64,000 bases of DNA from Aptenodytes patagonicus (Eukaryota > Chordata > Aves > Sphenisciformes > Spheniscidae), in contig NC_134951.1 of the NCBI RefSeq assembly GCF_965638725.1, positions 3,968,001-4,032,000 on the forward strand, read 5' to 3'. This document shows positions 59,901-64,000 of this stretch, piece by piece (within the stretch, counting starts at the first letter, position 1; each line of letters begins with the position of its first letter). The translations under genes were made by a program, and so were the position numbers. The notes under the pieces were generated by a model. The model searched no databases and was not told the origin of the DNA. It saw only the letters and a list, made by a program, of their open reading frames with translations.

Positions 59901-61267
59901 CTTGCAAATACCAAATAAAGAGTTGGTTTTGTTTTTGTTTTTTGAAAGATGATATTGCAGACAAATTTCTACTAATGGAATTTTGTCTTGTAGGAATATG
60001 TTGTGGGAAGAGCTGTAATACCTCATCGTACCTTAGAAGGCCCTCTTCTTAAGAGACTCTTTCTTCATGTCTTGCTGTAGGTTTGTGGGCTCATTGGGCA
60101 CCATCATCATAAAATGCAAAGATCTGCGAATTATTCAGCTGGATATACCTGGAATGGAGGAGTGTTTGAACATCGCTAGCTCTATCGAGGTAAGAATTCA
60201 TAATGATAAGTAACACCTACGTTCTCAGATCTTGATCCGACCTCAACCTTAACAGCTTTGTTTCCAGTTAGGAAGGTTTTCATTGATGTTCTGGAAGGCA
60301 AATGAGAACGGTGGGGTATTTCCTTCCAATTGTTAAAATATTGTTTGTTGCTTGCAGCAACAGACTTTTCTTGACCAAATATCTTGCCATAGCATTTGGG
60401 AAAATGAAGCTGAGCTTCATTATGCTGGAGCATGAAGAGGCAAAACCAAATCACACTGAGTTTCACGTGTCTCAACAACATTAAGTGACTTTCCTGAGTT
60501 TCAGCTCTGTTAGTAACCAGGTAAACGCCATGTAGGATGTATCCTGTTAGTTATACCTCTTCAGTGTGCATCCTTCTCATCCTTTGGTGCGCTGTTAGGT
60601 AGAATGCCTACCTAATGCCTACCTATTTCTGCCTGCAGAAATGATACTCTGCGTACAAGTCCCCAGCTGCAGTTAGATTGTCTGTTATCATCTGCTTTTG
60701 TTTTGTGCCACTGTGTTTTATGTACGTTAAACTACCCTGCAGGTAACTTAGTATTTCAAGCTTAATGGCTGTGTACTTTTGGGTGGCTTAAGTTTGCATC
60801 ACCAATAGAATCATAGAATCATTAAGGTCGGAAAAGACCTCTAAGATCATCGAGTCCAACCGTCAACCCAACACCACCACCCACTAAACCATGTCCCTAA
60901 GCGCCTCATCTACACGTCTTTTAAATACCTCCAGGGATGGGGACTCCACCACTTCCCTGGGCAGCCTGGTCCAATGTTTCACCACTCTTTCAGTAAAGAC
61001 ATTTTTCCTCACATCCAACCTAAACCTCCCCTGGTGCAATATTAGAGGAAAACGCTATTTGCCATATGTTGTTGGGTTTTTTTCCAATAAAATAGCAGTT
61101 TGAATGAATTAAGTAGCTGTTTATTTCTCTCGCCTACACAGGCGCTTTCCACCTTGGATTCTGTCACTCTCATGTATCCCTTCTTCTACCGGCCCATGTT
61201 TGAAATCGTTGAAGATGGCTGGCGCTCTTTTCTGCCTGACCAAGAATTTGAGCTCCTCAGCTCAGTG
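56922..61267 (+). CDS. MTMR9: Myotubularin-related protein 9, first three coding exons (partial)
   Basis: Exons 56922-57106, 60081-60189 and 61142-61267 join to 140 codons starting [20 protein letters not shown]. All junctions have GT/AG sites: AAAG|GTATG, TGTAG|GTTTGTGG, CGAG|GTAAG, ACACAG|GCGC, AGTG|GTAAG. The protein matches human MTMR9 as I remember it, e.g. [33 protein letters not shown] and [12 protein letters not shown]. This is the N-terminal PH-GRAM domain, which binds membranes and phosphoinositides. MTMR9 is a catalytically dead myotubularin that pairs with MTMR6, MTMR7 or MTMR8 and raises their 3-phosphatase activity. The full protein is about 549 residues, so exon 4 onward lies beyond the window; I see no continuation by 64,000. 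One oddity is an extra Arg in SSRRQDN compared with mammalian SSRQDN. The gene sits at the edge of the defensin cluster. Confidence 0.95.
57107..60080 (+). other. MTMR9: MTMR9 intron 1
   Basis: 2,974-bp intron with GTATG donor and TGTAG acceptor. No inserted repeat or RNA gene recognised. Confidence 0.9.
60190..61141 (+). other. MTMR9: MTMR9 intron 2
   Basis: 952-bp intron, GTAAG donor and CACAG acceptor, carrying one reversed CR1 tail close to exon 3. Confidence 0.9.
60806..61040 (-). mobile_element. CR1 LINE 3' tail in MTMR9 intron 2
   Basis: ATAGAATCATAGAATCATTA at the left marks the reversed 3' end; ORF2 end ([20 protein letters not shown]) follows. CAATA appears on both sides and may be the target duplication. 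The insert ends about 100 bp before MTMR9 exon 3. Confidence 0.9.
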
Positions 61268-63850
61268 GTAAGTTGGACCTTAAGGATTTGTGCGGGCACT
61301 GGGAAATACGTGTGCAAGTAGCTTGTGAAGTATTTCACCCAGTAGCGTCTGGACTGGAAATCCTGGTTGGTAAAAATAGCTGTCCGGTGCCTGGGTGGAA
61401 AGTGAGTGTTGTTCAAATAGTCACTCTCTAAACATCAGGCGTTTCTGTTTATGTGCTAAATATTCCTATTTAGCGCTTGTGTTTCACCTTCTACAAATGG
61501 AGTTCTGAGGCCTATTTCAAAGTTACCTGGGAGGACATGAAGGTAGGAAATGTTTTTGTCCTTTAGGGATGGCCCTCCTTATTGTAAGGACAAATGCAAG
61601 ACCTTTGGCCTGGGTTTGTTCCACTTAACTTTGCATCTGAAGTGGAGTGGGGTGAATCTTTGTCAACCCCTTAATTGAAACGAGGCTGGTTTTTGTTTGT
61701 TTTTTTTTTTAAAAATACTGCTAAGGATTTGATGGCTCTCTGGGAAGATGACAGTAGTTACAGATGCCCAGTTTGAAATACTCTTAGCTCTAGTTCATGC
61801 TGGGGAAATACTGGGAGCGTTTAGACAGCAGGGCGCTTCCAGTTGTATTCTCCCAGGTGCTGTGAGTAAATGTACCTATTACTTCAGTACCTGTAGGATA
61901 GGTAGGATGTTCTTGTGGCATTGCCTGTTGTATCCGTTGTTCAAACTTCATGTTAGGGTGCTGAATTTGATACAGCGGGAACTGGCTCGGTTGCAGGAGG
62001 CTGCCTGTTTTAATTGTGCCTTGGGTTAGCATCTCTGTGTTCCAAGTCTTTGTTTCCCATTAAATATGTGCACTTGCTGCATCATCTTAGGTTTCTGAGA
62101 CCACATCCACTAGTACAGCATCAAAGAACATTGATGTTGTTTTCTTTTATCTGCAACCCAGCTTGTCTGCAGCATTTATCACTCCCTGTTTATGACTAAA
62201 TTGAATTAATGTGATTAGCTTGACCAGATTCATGCGACGAAATCACTAGAAAATTAAAGGAGTTCAGGGATCTTTCTATTTTTGTCTCATAATTGGAGTA
62301 CTCTCACATGTCCTGTCTTCATCTGCTGTCAAAAGACATCCAAACTGACCTGTTGTAATAACTAGCACCACAGTTTTGATTTTAATTTCAGCTGGGCAGG
62401 TCAAACACGTGATCAGAGTGTTCTCCTGTTTGGAGGCAAAGCAGCAGATGCTTTCCCAGCTCAGCAGAGGAAGCTTGCAGGCATTTCAATGAGAATCAAA
62501 AGGCAAGAAGCTAAAGTGCTGTCTGGCGAGAAGGGAGGATGTGTGAGAGCAGGATTGAAGGCAGCAGAAGGAAATCCCTCGGAGCTCAAGGAAGGATTGC
62601 AGGAGATGGTTCTGCTTCTGTTCACGTTTTGCTTTCTATGTGTAGCTGAAATCCTTTTTAGATTTCAGGGATCGAATCGCTTCCGATGGTTGCGTTTACC
62701 AGCACGCAGATGCAGGTGCTAACATGAATCCATTGATAAGCTGCTTTTTTTCTTTCAGAGGTTTGAAAGTGCACTGATAGCTTATTTGTGGATCTCTTGG
62801 CTTTCTGAACATATGCTTCTTGGAAGGCTTACATTTAAAAACCTAATTATTTTATAGTGCTACGTTTCAAGGGCAATAATTCATTTCTTTAAAATATGCA
62901 TGCCTAACAGCTGTTGGTTAATTCTTGGCTTTTAACCCAAAACTTCAGATGTAACTCCTTTTTAATGAAATGGTGGCAAGAGCCATGTTCAAATGACTCA
63001 CATTTCCCGAACAATAGATAAATATATTGGTGACCAAATATTTCTTGTTCCATAGTTAAACTTTCTTATGTGACAGGCTAGAACAAGTAAATGGCTGGTT
63101 TTCTTTTTTCCTCCAATAAGTCAAATGAGTGGAATTCAGAAGGTTACCTCCCTCTCCGTTAAGTCATCCATCTGGATCTGTCATGCCTTACCTTCCCCAA
63201 TATGGTAACAACTTGTCAGAAACTGCATTTCATCCCCACTGCAGCTCTAGTAATGTTTTAATTCCACATTTGTCTGCTACAGGAGAGTTGTTTTAACTCT
63301 GACCCATTCTATAACGGCAAAGTAAAGCTATAAAAGTTAAGATCAAAAAAAGTTTGATATGGTATTATACTGTATAATAATAATAATTTATCTGCTTATC
63401 TTGGCATACGTTGTGCCAAATGTGTTTTTCTCCCAACGCGCATACCCCCTGTGTGATTTCACTCCATTGCATTGATCTGACAAAGTGTCATCTAGCATTG
63501 CCCCTAGAATTTGATAGCAAACACCCGAGCCCTCTACCTCTGCAGCTCAGCTCCGGGATTAGGGAGGCTGCTATACTATCACAGCATTCTTGCATTTAGT
63601 CCATGGAGGTGTTAAGGGAAGAACTGTTAAGGCAAATGACTTCATTTCATCTAAAGAAATTGGAGGAATTACGTTTCAGTGGGCTGTCACGTGCTGACGG
63701 CTGTTGGCGTGTGCGCTACCCGTTTATTTTCTTGGGAATAACCTACAGCACAGGTCAGCAGGGCTTTTGTCAAGTGTCTTTCCGTGACCTGCCGTTCTGA
63801 TAAACCCAGCATATCGACAGGAGTAGTTCAGCTGAGAATTAAGTCATATT
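61268..63850 (+). other. MTMR9: MTMR9 intron 3, part
   Basis: Begins GTAAG. The expected exon 4 start (TSEWRLSYVN in human, from memory) is not seen in the window. Confidence 0.75.
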
Positions 63851-64000
63851 GGGTCCTGCACTTCGGCCACAACAACCCCATGCAGCGCTACAGGCTTGGG
63901 GAAGAGTGGCTGGAAAGCTGCCTGGCGGAAAAGGACCTGGGGGTGTTGGTCGACAGCCGGCTGAACATGAGCCGGCAGTGTGCCCAGGCGGCCAAGAAGG
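63851..64000 (+). mobile_element. CR1 LINE fragment cut by the window end
   Basis: GGGTCCTGCACTTCGGCCAC onward matches CR1 ORF2 ([20 protein letters not shown]). Sense orientation within an MTMR9 intron. Confidence 0.9.

Overview
The window is bird genomic DNA. Sixteen or so CR1 LINE copies, most ending in the (ATTCTATG)n tail typical of bird CR1, and avian-type solo LTRs show this. So do the host genes: ovodefensin-type egg defensins (gallin and its relatives), an avian/reptilian family, and the start of MTMR9. I cannot name the species. CR1 subfamilies and LTR types suggest a non-chicken bird, but that is an impression only.

Layout. 1-11.2 kb: gene-poor DNA with two CR1 tails, one solo LTR (5,139-5,682) with a 5-bp target duplication, and a possible gag zinc-knuckle relic beside it. 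11.3-12.2 kb: a two-exon, highly charged six-cysteine ovodefensin gene on the minus strand. 13.6-16.7 kb: a long CR1 with endonuclease and reverse transcriptase. 17.5-18.7 kb: an ERVL-type solo LTR. 19.4-26.8 kb: duplication unit A, with a gallin-like gene (minus) and a group-B-like ovodefensin (plus). 28.2-28.7 kb: a fold-back LTR. 31.9-33.1 kb: an ancient CR1 relic. 35.8-41.75 kb: duplication unit B, with a second gallin-like gene (minus) and a decayed group-B pseudogene (plus). 42-54.5 kb: gene-poor DNA with more CR1. 54.6-57.1 kb: a very GC-rich island with a 36-bp minisatellite, leading into the first three coding exons of MTMR9 (plus strand), which runs off the window.

The defensin genes share one plan. 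Each has a TATA box 95-105 bp before the ATG, a 58-base first coding exon giving a 19-20 residue signal peptide, a phase-1 intron inside a Gly codon, and a second exon holding the whole cationic six-cysteine domain. By family knowledge they are secreted antimicrobial peptides made by the oviduct and placed in egg white. The main result is recent, mosaic evolution. Unit A and unit B are a tandem duplication. The two gallin-like genes encode identical mature peptides in a tract more than 99% identical, although their signal exons and flanks have drifted. The group-B promoter tract is about 98% identical between gene and pseudogene and stops abruptly at the TATA box. Patchy gene conversion is the simplest reading.

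Most long open frames in this window are antisense or GC-rich shadows of CR1, LTR or minisatellite DNA and are not genes.
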